DNA of 12,963 nt, taken from positions 1 through 12,963 of the forward strand of contig JAHEYX010000048.1 in NCBI GenBank assembly GCA_023251415.1, in the 5' to 3' direction. Of the stretch, positions 1 through 10,100 are shown in pieces. A model generated the notes under the pieces. That model had not been told where the DNA came from and did no database searches. It saw only the letters and a list, made by a program, of their open reading frames with translations. The position numbers and the translations under genes are program-made. This stretch comes from Chitinophagales bacterium. GTDB lineage: Bacteria > Bacteroidota > Bacteroidia > Chitinophagales > CAIODY01. Position 1 is the first letter of the stretch; the number at the start of each line of letters is the position of its first letter.

Positions 1-320
1 AATAATAAATGTGGTTGCATCTTTTTCATTTGAACCCCAATTCGCAACATCTCCCAATTGTGACAATGTACCACATCATACTTTTCCTTTAGTATGCGGA
101 GTGCCAATTGCTTGGGATATTGGTATTGCTTGATGCTTCCGATTAATGTACTAATAATTGGGAAAATGCGTATTGGCAACCCGGCAGCGTCTGCCGTCAA
201 CGCATCCATACATACTACATCCACTTCATACCCCTTTTCGGTTAAAGCTTTAATTTCAGTATATGCCCTTCTATCATGAGCCAATGTATTATCTAAAATG
301 ATGCAGATGCGCAATGCCAT
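1..320 (-). CDS. Glycosyltransferase, GT4/group 1 type (N-terminal part, cut by window edge)
   Basis: The minus strand is open from an ATG at 320 down to base 1, giving about 106 residues of an incomplete protein. It begins MALRICIILDNTLAHDRRAY and reads as the N-terminal Rossmann half of a GT-B glycosyltransferase. The early 'D.R...E...L...GYEVDVV' pattern (about residues 10-36) is the usual GT4 start, and a 'YDVVHCHNWEMLRIG' stretch (about residues 80-94) matches the common 'DvvHaH(d)' strand-loop of this fold. The donor-binding C-terminal half lies outside the window, so donor and acceptor sugars cannot be guessed. It follows the neighbouring glycosyltransferase by 58 bases on the same strand and is probably the fourth gene of the polysaccharide operon. 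The start is the first ATG of the frame with conserved sequence; no strong ribosome-binding site is visible, which is normal in Bacteroidota. Confidence 0.85.
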   Translation of the reverse strand, partial: MALRICIILDNTLAHDRRAYTEIKALTEKGYEVDVVCMDALTADAAGLPIRIFPIISTLIGSIKQYQYPKQLALRILKEKYDVVHCHNWEMLRIGVQMKKMQPHLL

Positions 321-378
321 AAGGTGTTTTCGTGTTTTGCAATTAAGGTTGCTTGGCAAAACTAATAAAAGCTGTTTC

Positions 379-1602
379 TTATTCTATTATATTTTCAAGA
401 AATTGACTATACTTTATTCGGTTCGCTTCAAAGGTATAGGTCTGATCAACTGTTTTGCGTGCGGCAGCTCCGATGGCTTGCCAATTATCCTTTTGTGCGA
501 TGCATTGCTTGAATGCCGAATACCAATCATGCGCTTGCCCTACTAAAAAACCATTTACGCCGTTGTTAACTATTGCAGCATTTATTCCAACCCCATCAGC
601 AATGGCTACTAATCCTAATCCCATGTATTGCAACAGTTTAAATCCCGATTTACCACTCGTCATTTCATTTGCCGGAAGTGGCATCACCCCAATATCTATC
701 CCTAACAATTGATTGACTTCTGTTTCTAATGACCACTGCAGGTTCTCAATCACAAATGGCACTTCTAGTTTCGGGATATAATCTTTGCCGGAAATTACCA
801 CTAAACGAATCGGCGTTTCAGGATGTATTTTTACTAAAGCCGGTAGCAACAGGTCTAAATAAGGAAGGTTTCCAACGCCTCCAATCCATCCTATCTTCAA
901 TTCGGCGCTTGGTAAATAGTGCTTAACCGGATATTGATTATAATCGACACAAGTAGGTATAAATAAAATTTGGCCGGGCTTTGTTTGAGGGGCTTGATCC
1001 ACTACTAACCGTTCCAATTCTTTGTTACCAACAATGAATTTTTTATAAAATTTTAAGGTCTGTAAAAATTTGTCTCCGTCTTCCAACAACAAACGCGCAA
1101 CAGCATTTTTAATAGTTCGAGGCTCTCCTTTCGCTGCTGCTATATTGTCATCAAAATCCAATATTAAATTGGGGTTTACTGCTTTAAGTAAACGCTCCAT
1201 AAACAAATGACCATAATCGTTATACTGCAACAGTTCTCTTCTCACCACAACCGCATGGTAAGAACCGGCACACAGCACTTGTCCAAATCGTTTCCACATA
1301 GCTAAAATGATATAATCTATCAAGTCTGATTCGAAGCGTTGTTGATCATACTTTTTCTTGTCGGCAATTATCGTTTTTACAGTTACATTCCAACCCAGTT
1401 TTTCCAATTCTTGTTTCCATTTGTAACTGCGGTATTGATACCCTGCATTTTCAATGGGAAGCGATTCTAAGTATAAAATGGTTCGTTGTCTTTTCTTTGG
1501 AAACAAACCGCGCAAAGTAAAATACAATTGCATCAACTTCACTAAGGGAAACAATACCCAAAAATGAAAAATCAGCTTTACCGTTTTTACTTTTTGATTC
1601 AT
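379..1602 (-). CDS. GT-B glycosyltransferase, group 1/GT4-like, with hydrophobic N-terminus
   Basis: A 407-residue protein that probably transfers a sugar from a nucleotide-sugar donor to a growing lipid-linked oligosaccharide on the cytoplasmic face of the inner membrane. The C-terminal donor-binding half is recognisable: 'KIGWIGG' (236-242) opens the second Rossmann domain, 'SGKSGFKLLQYMGLGLVAIA' (316-335) has the form of the GT4 'E/K-x-lEYmA-G-PVva' motif, and 'NNGVNGFLV' (346-354) is the typical 'NG.nGfLv' strand. The N-terminal half carries 'LDFDDN' (148-153), seen in a subset of these enzymes. Residues 8-34 are hydrophobic with basic flanks (ending KKRQR at 36-40), so the protein is probably held at the membrane. 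The ATG lies one base after the stop of the epimerase-like gene (TAG-C-ATG), implying translational coupling. Linkage and sugar specificity cannot be inferred. Confidence 0.85.
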   Translation of the reverse strand: MNQKVKTVKLIFHFWVLFPLVKLMQLYFTLRGLFPKKRQRTILYLESLPIENAGYQYRSYKWKQELEKLGWNVTVKTIIADKKKYDQQRFESDLIDYIILAMWKRFGQVLCAGSYHAVVVRRELLQYNDYGHLFMERLLKAVNPNLILDFDDNIAAAKGEPRTIKNAVARLLLEDGDKFLQTLKFYKKFIVGNKELERLVVDQAPQTKPGQILFIPTCVDYNQYPVKHYLPSAELKIGWIGGVGNLPYLDLLLPALVKIHPETPIRLVVISGKDYIPKLEVPFVIENLQWSLETEVNQLLGIDIGVMPLPANEMTSGKSGFKLLQYMGLGLVAIADGVGINAAIVNNGVNGFLVGQAHDWYSAFKQCIAQKDNWQAIGAAARKTVDQTYTFEANRIKYSQFLENIIE

Positions 1603-1603
1603 G

Positions 1604-2611
1604 CTAGGCGCTTTTTATTTTCAATTTGGTAGCAATGGCATGTTTTAACAAAAATACAAATAACTGTGCCTTATACTTCGGTAAATCATAATACGCTTGA
1701 TAGCGGTCTGCAATTTCTTGCAATGCAGCATTAGCGGTCAATAGCGCCAATACGCGCATTTGAACGATATGAATCAAGTGATAGGAGTTATTCGCAGGCA
1801 TTGCCGGTCTTTCGGCATATTGCGAATAACAACCCAGATCGAATTTGTGTTGATTGGCAATGATGCTGTTACAGCCTCTTTCAAAATAATTCAAAACCTC
1901 GGGGTCTTGAGTAACGCGGTATAAATCATAGAGTCCAAACAAAGAAAAAACATGCCCGTTTAAAATATGTGTTCCATGTGTATCTTCTTCAAACCAACAA
2001 TCATAGGCTTCGTCGTGATATAAACAACCACTCTCTTTAAAGGGGCGTATCATCCATTGGTATGCCGCTATGGCTGCTTTCAAGTAGGTATCCTCTTGAG
2101 TATGTTGATAGGCTCTTATCAATGCACTTATCCCCATCCCTTGTGAGATGCCTGAATAGAACGGTGCTTTTTCATCTCCTAAATCAAATTGATAATACCA
2201 AACAGCAGCTCCTTTTTCATCATAATTCAAATCCGCTAACAATTGGTTGGCATGAACTAAAAACACTGATAAATCCTTTTCGTTGCCACTCGTTAAATAG
2301 CGTTCATAGTGAATTATACTCCACTCTGCAGTCATCGCAGGATGTTCATACAATTCATTTCCTATTTTTACCTTGATGTTGTTTTCCGCATCAAACGCAT
2401 TGTGGTGTATACATTTTTCAAAACTTGCATAGTAATAATCAGGTGTTTCACTGAACCAGTTTCGTTTATGCGCTTCGGGATACCACTCCATGGCATAACC
2501 GGAAAAATAACGCGGCTTAAAATTATACTTATAAAAATTAAGGAAGAATCGAATAGTAAACAACACGACTGCAACTACAAGGACTCCAACAAGTATCCAA
2601 AAAATATACAT
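1604..2611 (-). CDS. Membrane-anchored D-glucuronyl C5-epimerase C-terminal-domain protein
   Basis: A 335-residue protein with one N-terminal hydrophobic segment (about 3-23) and an alpha/alpha-barrel-like domain resembling the C-terminal domain of D-glucuronyl C5-epimerase (C5-epim_C family). Supporting landmarks are 'WYYQF' followed by 'APFYSGISQGMGISALIRAY' (149-168, the 'S...QG..iS.L.RAy' signature), 'FKESGCLYHDE..YDCWFEED' (191-210), 'HILNGHVFSLFGLYDLYR' (215-232), and 'NSYHLIHIVQMRVL' (275-288). Family members invert C5 of uronic acid residues in polysaccharides such as heparan precursors; bacterial homologues occur in polysaccharide loci but few have a proven substrate. Here it sits between a flippase and a glycosyltransferase, with one-base junctions on both sides (TGA-G-ATG and TAG-C-ATG), so it probably acts on the same glycan. 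Positive charges follow the hydrophobic segment (R21, K28, K32, R34) and none precede it, suggesting a cytoplasmic catalytic domain. A heparinase- or glycosidase-like role for the barrel is the main alternative. Confidence 0.75.
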   Translation of the reverse strand: MYIFWILVGVLVVAVVLFTIRFFLNFYKYNFKPRYFSGYAMEWYPEAHKRNWFSETPDYYYASFEKCIHHNAFDAENNIKVKIGNELYEHPAMTAEWSIIHYERYLTSGNEKDLSVFLVHANQLLADLNYDEKGAAVWYYQFDLGDEKAPFYSGISQGMGISALIRAYQHTQEDTYLKAAIAAYQWMIRPFKESGCLYHDEAYDCWFEEDTHGTHILNGHVFSLFGLYDLYRVTQDPEVLNYFERGCNSIIANQHKFDLGCYSQYAERPAMPANNSYHLIHIVQMRVLALLTANAALQEIADRYQAYYDLPKYKAQLFVFLLKHAIATKLKIKSA

Positions 2612-2612
2612 C

Positions 2613-4091
2613 TCAGCTTCGTTTAAGTTTTTGTAAAAGCATTTTCTTGCCGGTCAATAAAATCGATTTTAAATCAAAGACTTTCAAATTATAAACCACG
2701 GCAAATATCCCTGCACAAATGGCGGCTTTATAAAGCACTTCTGAAACGGTTACTGTTGGCGATAATTGATCTACTTTATTAATAGCCAACAAACTTAAGA
2801 ATAAGCAGGTAACTAAAAGCAAGCCTTTCCAAATATCAAAATGAATCGGATAAACTTTTTCCGACAAATAATACGAAACGGCTAAATAGGTTCCGCTTCC
2901 CAAAACCACACTAACAGCCACCCCTTGAAGACCAAAGAACTTAGCCAACACTACACAAAACAAGAGGTTAGCAATCCCTCCGGCTAAGGGTGGAAGCGAC
3001 ACAAATTTTGTTTTGCCGGATGCATATATTCCTACTCCAATGATATAGTTCGTATAATTTAACATTGACCCCAATAACAACATAAATATCACCGGTGCGG
3101 CATCCCAGAACTTCTTATCAACCAATACATGCAAAATAACTTTTGAAACAGCAGCAAACATCAAGGTCAAAAGACAAAGCGCTACCAAGATTTTTAAAAA
3201 CAGTTCTTTATATGTTTTTTTAGCCTCTGGCTCTTCCGCAATCTTCATAGCCCAAGGAAACCAAGCCCCGGCAAATGCTTGACCCACCACTTCAAAAAGC
3301 GCTACTACTTTTATAGCCATGGCATAAACCCCTAAATAATCCAACCCCGAATTTGAACTATCGCCCATTACCCGTTGTACCACTATTCGATCCAAAAACT
3401 TCATCAATACTAAACTCAAACCGGCCGGAATAAAGGGTAACCCTATTCGCAATAATTCAACAATCTTTTGCTTTGAAAATGAAAAATTAAACCACTTTGA
3501 ATTAATCAAAAAACCGATGCAAAAAAACGTAACGTGTGTAAATGCCGCTGCATAAAAGAACCCGTTAACTCCCCACTTTAATACCAGTACCGTATAAATA
3601 CCTCCGCTTGCTAACAGTACAATTGAACCAACTGAAATAAACAAGTACTTGAGCTTCTGAAACTGACTACGTAAAATATCTAAATTGAAGTTGTTTAATA
3701 ATTGAAATACAATAGCAATACTAGAAGCGATAAACAATTTACTATAATGACTATCTGCAATCAACAATTCAGTAAAAAAAGCGTGAAACGATAAGCTAAT
3801 GGCTAAGAAAATTGCTCCAACAATTAAATAAAAATTAAGAATGGTTGAGAAAAAAACCTTCTTATCTGCATGCTCATTGATGCGATATACCAATCGAAAT
3901 ATAGACTGTGAAATTCCACACGGTAATATTAACATTACCAAGTTTATAAACATATTAAATGTTTCTATAATACCATAATCCGCTCTCGAAAAGTGCCGAC
4001 TGTAAATTGGCACCATAAACATGCTTACAGCCATCATTAAAACACGTGCCGTACCATAAACAAAGGAATCCGAAAGTATCTTTTTGAACAT
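2613..4091 (-). CDS. Polysaccharide flippase, Wzx-like (MOP superfamily)
   Basis: A 492-residue, strongly hydrophobic protein with roughly 12-14 predicted membrane segments, the usual size and layout of Wzx-type lipid-linked oligosaccharide flippases of the polysaccharide biosynthesis/MATE-like MOP superfamily. Family hallmarks are the N-terminal 'DSFVYGTARVL..AVSMFMVPIYSR' with 'ADYGIIET' (8-44), and the mid-protein 'LLRIGLPFIPAGLSLVLMKF' plus 'LDRIVVQRVMG' (213-243) followed by 'LGVYAMAIKV' (253-262). It would move undecaprenyl-linked repeat units from the cytoplasmic to the periplasmic face of the inner membrane before polymerisation. It is the first gene of the tight operon with the epimerase-like and glycosyltransferase genes. 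The conserved N-terminus supports the ATG at 4091, although this leaves no space between the start codon and the T-run of an upstream terminator hairpin. The transported sugar is unknown. Confidence 0.92.
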   Translation of the reverse strand: MFKKILSDSFVYGTARVLMMAVSMFMVPIYSRHFSRADYGIIETFNMFINLVMLILPCGISQSIFRLVYRINEHADKKVFFSTILNFYLIVGAIFLAISLSFHAFFTELLIADSHYSKLFIASSIAIVFQLLNNFNLDILRSQFQKLKYLFISVGSIVLLASGGIYTVLVLKWGVNGFFYAAAFTHVTFFCIGFLINSKWFNFSFSKQKIVELLRIGLPFIPAGLSLVLMKFLDRIVVQRVMGDSSNSGLDYLGVYAMAIKVVALFEVVGQAFAGAWFPWAMKIAEEPEAKKTYKELFLKILVALCLLTLMFAAVSKVILHVLVDKKFWDAAPVIFMLLLGSMLNYTNYIIGVGIYASGKTKFVSLPPLAGGIANLLFCVVLAKFFGLQGVAVSVVLGSGTYLAVSYYLSEKVYPIHFDIWKGLLLVTCLFLSLLAINKVDQLSPTVTVSEVLYKAAICAGIFAVVYNLKVFDLKSILLTGKKMLLQKLKRS

Positions 4092-4123
4092 AAAAAATCG
4101 GTTACCCGTTTCCGGATAACCGA
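4092..4123 (-). terminator. Intrinsic terminator of the large adhesin gene, touching the flippase start codon
   Basis: On the minus strand an 11-bp stem (TCGGTTATCCG, 4123-4113, pairing with CGGGTAACCGA, 4108-4098) encloses a GAAA tetraloop and is followed directly by six T (4097-4092). One pair is G-U in minus-strand RNA but would be an A-C mismatch in plus-strand RNA, so the hairpin is built for the minus strand. It lies 20 bases beyond the adhesin stop codon, as expected for a rho-independent terminator. The last T is immediately followed by the ATG of the flippase gene, so the same element is also its immediate upstream leader. Confidence 0.8.
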
Positions 4124-4126
4124 CTG

Positions 4127-4155
4127 TAAAAGTAAAAAATAAATTAACGTATCAA
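4127..4155 (-). promoter_or_regulatory. Candidate Bacteroidota promoter for the polysaccharide operon
   Basis: On the minus strand TTG (4155-4153), an 18-base spacer and TACTTTTA (4134-4127) match the Bacteroidota housekeeping promoter pattern TTG-N(17-23)-TAnnTTTG except for the final G. It overlaps the last codons and stop of the adhesin gene. Transcription would be expected to begin near 4120, at the outer edge of the terminator hairpin, giving a flippase mRNA leader of about 30 bases made almost entirely of that hairpin. The surroundings are AT-rich, so a chance match is possible. Confidence 0.4.
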
Positions 4156-7100
4156 CGTGAAATTACCTGAAATAGGGAATATTGTTCCATTCGAACACTC
4201 TACTTGCATTTGATACATAAACACATCACTGCTCATTTCTTTGCCGCCAAAATTACCATCCCAACCCAACTCCGGTTTATTGATGGCAATATGTTCGGTA
4301 CTGAAAACTAAATTACCCCAGCGGTTATAAATGCGTAAGTAATTTATTTCTTTAACACCGGTTCCTTGCACATAGAAATGGTCGTTTTTACCCGGCTTAG
4401 AAGGTGTAAAGGCGTTCGGAACATAAACTGCGTTTGTTCGATCACATAAAACCGTAATTGAAATTTCTGCCGAATCAACACAACCGTGCGCATCAGTTAA
4501 TACCACATGATAGGTAGTATTTACTTCAGGCGAAACAATTGGATTCAAACAAGTTGGACAATTAATGGCATAGTTAGGGAACCATTGCGCCGTTCCTACA
4601 CCAACCGCCAATATACTATAAGGCTGTCCGGCAACGATGGTTGCACTAGGCTCTAAGGTAACAGGAGGTGGTTGGTAAACATTCACATAAACATCTGTAC
4701 TGTCACTGTTACATGGCCCTTGAATGGCAACCGTATACGTTTCATTATGCAACGGACTTACCGTAATGTTTTGTTGAGTTGAACTGTAGGTGCCATTTAA
4801 ATTATGCCAATGATAATTTCCAATGGTCGGTCCAATGGCATTTGACCATAAAGTAATTGGTTGACCGTAACAAATATTCGAGTCTCTTCCTGCTGTCATC
4901 GTAACCAAAGGCCATACATAAATATTTACGCAATCCGTATCTTGACAACCAAACTGGTTTACCACATTCAAGCAGAAATCCATTGGTAATGATGGATGAA
5001 CTACCGGTTGTGCAACGGTGTTGCTTGGTGTAAAATAAGTTGCTGAAACAGGTCTGTACCAGCCGTATTGTAAGCCAGGTACCGGTTGACAACCAATGCT
5101 AATTAAATCACCATTACAAATTGTATCATCAGCGCCGGCACATGCAATCGGATTTGGATTAACAATAAAGCTGATTGTTGTTGATGAAGTACAGCCTTCT
5201 CCGGTGGTTATCGTATAAGTTGCGGTATAGTTACCTGCCGGTGTATATTGAAACTGTCCGGATGCTCCACCAATTGGATTTAAACTGTTATAGTTTGTAC
5301 TTCCCGGCAACCCATAATTCAATGTGTAATTTGCAATTGGATTAATAGAGGTAGAGGCATCGGTGAAGTTTGTATTCAACGGATCACATGAGGTTGTTGG
5401 CAATGCTGCTATACCGGCAATCGGGTTAGGGAATATGGATACATTATGTGTTGTAGAATCCATACAGCCAAACGGTGATTGTATGCGTAAACGTACACGG
5501 AAGATATTGCCTGAACTACCTGCAGGAACTAAATTATAAACATGGGTTGGGCTTGCTCCGGTAGAATGACAAGTAGTACTGTCGCCCGGAACATCTCCAA
5601 AATTCCAACAATAGCTGATGCCTGAATTCGGTATTGATGTGCTGTTAAAGAAAGCTGTTCCCGAATTACCACAAAGCGTATCATTGGCGATAGTAAACAA
5701 GGCTTGTATATTGGCCAAAACATCAATTACTTTAACCGCACTAGTATCAACACAGCCATATATCGAACTATCAATTAATACGGTTTTATAAATACCGGCA
5801 GTATTGTAACAGAAACTTCCATTTGTAGTGGTTGCATTGGGAGTATGGTTGGTCCAATCATAATACCACGTATAACCGGCATTTGGTTCCGGGTTGATGG
5901 AAGTATTGGTGTAGGTTAAACATTGCGTTATACATAAGGTATCCGGATAGTTAGTAAACGAAGCTATCGGTACTTGATGCAACTGCACAATATTCGTTGT
6001 TAATACAGTGTCCTTACAACCATAGGTCGAACTTATTTCCAGTTTAGCAGATATTGTATCCGGAGGGAAGAAGGTAATTGCCGGGTTTACTTGAGTTGAT
6101 GTTGAAATAACACTGCCATTACCATGGTAAAAAGTCCAATGATACGACAACGGATCAAGTGCATAAATTGTACGATGCGAAGTATCTGAAAAACTTACAG
6201 TCACCGGTCCGCAATAAGCTCCATTAGCTCCCGGAACGCCATTTATTGACCAGGTAAATCCGCTTTGTGGACGATCAACCAACACGGTATCATATAACGG
6301 ATAAGAACATCCGGCCGAGTCTTGCATCCATATTTGCGTAATACATTGTCCAATTCCGGAAAAATAATGCGTCGCACAATAATTATAGCTTGGATTATAC
6401 GGCAAACTAAACGGTAATGAGTCGCATGGAATTACATTCGGACTTGCCCAGGAGTTAGTATACCAACAGAACTGAACCGGTGTTCCCGCACAAACCGAAA
6501 CATTTTGTTGTGAAACCATATGCCCAATAGGACCAGTAACTACCAAAGTCTGACACATACTGTCTGTACAACCGGCTCCAAAATTTATTAAGGATACACA
6601 AACTTGATAAACTCCAGGAAGTTTTGCAGGTAACAATAATTTAGTAGGGAACGGCTTAGGATAGGAGGCGGTATAAAATAATGGCAATCCTGTTCCTCCT
6701 GCGTTAGGCGTATTAAAGGTAAGAATTAATGAATCCGCTGCACCGTAACTACAATTAGTTATGGTATCCAATCCCGGACAAGTCAAGGTGTCATTCTTCA
6801 TCGTAAAACAAGCTACCGGATTTTGTACATGTATTGTTTTGCAAATTGAATCACGACAATAGTTATTGCCGGCATACATGGTCACATAAAAATACCCTTG
6901 GCTATTGAACGTTTGGTTAACCGTGGTTACACCAACATTCGGTAAAGATGGATTATTATAAGGAACCGGAGCTGTTGCGCAAGTTCCACTACCAATATTC
7001 CAAACATAATCAGATAACAAAGGATTACCTGCCGTAGTACTGGTCATTGTAACCGGAACACCGGCACATATTAATGTATCTGTCGATAATGAGAAGTCGG

Positions 7101-10100
7101 CCAATACCCCATCGGTATTATAGTTCATATAACCCGACTTCATACAATGGCCTTGTGACTCAAATAATTCATAATACACTTGACTTCCTCCCGGCTGCAC
7201 ATTCGTGACGCAATGGGTTATCGAAGCAAAGTTGGTATTTATATGCTGCACATCACTAAAAGGTGGTATCGATTGCGTGTTCCAATTAATATAAATACTA
7301 TCAAAGCTGGTAAAGCAATAGGTGGTATTATTGGTAAGTGTTAAACAAGGGTTACAGCCGGTTCCTCCGGTTAATACAAAGTTTGGTGTAAAGTCTACTA
7401 CTCGAATACCGGTTATTTCTGCCGAATCTTTACATGAACCTGATGCATTGGAAATATAAAGTTTAGCACAGAAAAAACCACAAGAATCAAAGGTGTGCGT
7501 TATAAGCGTATCATTGCTTGGGTTAGGCGGATAGTGCGTGCTGTTTTCACAGAAATTCCATTCAACAATATCAGGATGTGAAGGGTTTGATCTTCCAGAA
7601 CTGAAGGTTAAAGAAGTGTGACGACATATTACAAAATTAGAGGTCGAGGGTACCAATCGTGGCACGGCAGTAATGGAGTTAATGCACACATTACGAGTGG
7701 AAGTATCATTTGGACAACCACTTTGCGGATAGGAAACCACAAAACTGACCGGATAGCAACCTGCTTGTGGAAATGCACTTACATTATAGGTGTGAAACTG
7801 CGGATTCAACGGGTTCGCGGGGGTTCCGTAATTTAAAGAGTCATAAATTATATAAGGTGGTGCTCCGGTGCTCGGATTAGCAACGGTATTAAATATCATT
7901 TGTGTATACACCTTTCCGCTGGTTGGTTGAGGGTATATTTTATAAGTAGTATGGAAAGTTACGGTTGGTGGCCCTATAGTAAGTTGACCGGCACTAGTAC
8001 AGTGAACCGAATCGGTAAACGCTGCAATAATACCACTCACAATTATAGGGGTATCTACTTTAACCGTATCACAACAGCCTCCTATACAGAATCGATAATA
8101 GGCATCAAACTTACCGGTATCCGCAAAGCAAATCTTTGGCGTATCACAGTTAAAACTATGAAAAATAGGCGTAATAGAACCAGGTTTAGTAAAGTACCAA
8201 TCACAAATTTGCGCCGGACAAGTTCCTGCTTTTACAGGGAAATGATAACCGGGAATTGAATCAACTAATGAAACACAAGCTACTCCCTTTTTTAAACATG
8301 GGCGATTAGGAGATAAAACCACATGTGGTGTCACCTTGTGCCCAACTTTAATAAACTTCAACCGTTTAAAGGTATCCGTACAGGCAAATGGTGGTGTACC
8401 TACTGCTTTCTGTATAGAAATACAAACCGGACTGTAACAAGAATCCGGACCTGCCGGATAGGTATAAGTAAAGAATTGGGTTGTAGTTACAAATGGGCCA
8501 ACAGAAGAAGGAAAGCCGGTTGGGTACCACAAATAGATTGAATCTGAAGAATTGTGGCTAGTAGCAGTAAAGTTCGTTGTAATTGGTCCACAGCCGCTAA
8601 TGGTATCAGCAACAAAAGTAAAGGTAGGTTTTTGTAAAATCACCGAATCCAATCCATAAGCACAGCAGCCGCCGGCAGCCGCCGGTAAACAAACTTTTAA
8701 ATAAACAAAGTGCGTCCCAACACCCGTAAAAAATTGACAAAAAGAACTTGGATTTGTTCCGGCAGGTGGTCCACTATAGGCAGAGTTAAGGTACCATTCT
8801 ACCGTTGCTCCGGCATTTGCTCCAGGCATGGATGCATTAAAACAGAAGTTATGAGCCGGGGCACAATACGAACTTAAATAGGGGGCCGTTAAATTGACCT
8901 GAGCTACTGGAGATGGCTTAACGGTAACAGTTGTTGTTCCATTGTAGGTAATATTACAAGCATTTTGCGTGTTGGTAATCGAACCAATTGAAATAGTATA
9001 AGTTACCGTATTCGTTGTGGCTGCTAGGGTAAAGCAACCAACATAATCTCCATTACCAATTGAGTTAAAAGAAGCTGATGCACTCGTTCCGGATCCACTG
9101 TTCGGTGTCGCTGTTCCAGTAAAAAAGCAACTGTTGAGTGGCAAGCCGGAGCTATTCACAATATGCAAAGTGCAACAAACGGTCTGACCATTACAAATGG
9201 TGCTTTGGTTTGCTGTAAAGGAGGAAACCGAAAAGCCTTGCACACAAACCGCATTTGATTGTTTCAGGGTGTCTTTACAACCGGAAGTATTATCTATAAC
9301 CACCAATTGCAAATCATAACATGAAATCGATGGAAAGGTGTGTGAAATGTTTGCTCCGGTATGATTCGCCACTCCGGAAGCGGGTGTACCTGCCGGTGTA
9401 AACCACCATTGGTAAGAATAGCCCGGAGGTGAAGGACTTGCACTAAAACCTAATGTTGCAGGTGCATTACATGGGCTACCACTTGTAATCGAAAAACTTG
9501 CATTGGGTTTACATGGGGCTAAAACCGCCGAAGGATCAACCCACAAATCATAACATCCGTTTGCATCTGTAGCTACGAATGTGGTACTATAAGGCTGGCT
9601 TCTGCAACTGTAGTTTACAGGGGGAGGATTTAGGACTAAAGAAGTTGCGGGATTGCCGCCTCCAAAATTCCAATTATAGCTGAACGGTGCTGTACCACCA
9701 CTAACAACCGGTGTATAAATTACTTGACCGCCACCACAAATTGGTGAAGGTGCCGCCGTAAAGCTAGCCGTTGGTTTAGGGAAAATTTGAAAAATACAAC
9801 TTTGTGTTGTTTGACAAACCAATGCCCCTGCCAAATAAAGCTCTAGTTTAACCGTGTAAACACCGGGGGCGTTAACAGTAAACGTAGCCGGATTGGCTTG
9901 TGTTGGCGCATTAAAAGTTTGGGTTGACCATGTACCCCAAGGGCCATTACAGTTTCCTGAAGCATTAATTTGTAAGGTCCAAATAGCCTGATCATAAGTA
10001 CATGTACTTGTGTTTACCAAGGTTGCCTGAAATGGACTACATTGATGCGTTGCGCTGTAGGAGGTTCCGGGGGCGGCAATGCTAAAACTTGCTGATTGTG

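Noticed and set aside
334..362. Inverted repeat GTTTTGC-N15-GCAAAAC between the two glycosyltransferase genes
   Set aside because: The arms are only 7 bp, the loop is long and no T-run follows on the minus strand, so it is not a credible terminator; a chance repeat in AT-rich sequence is the simpler reading.
2062..2626. Plus-strand frames of about 105 codons opposite the epimerase-like gene
   Set aside because: They overlap a well-supported coding region on the other strand and resemble no known family.
7618..8541. Plus-strand open frames of 72-119 codons opposite the adhesin gene
   Set aside because: They lie wholly inside the 6-kb minus-strand gene, with no recognisable domain, low-complexity translated sequence and no promoter evidence; they are shadows of a long stop-free gene.
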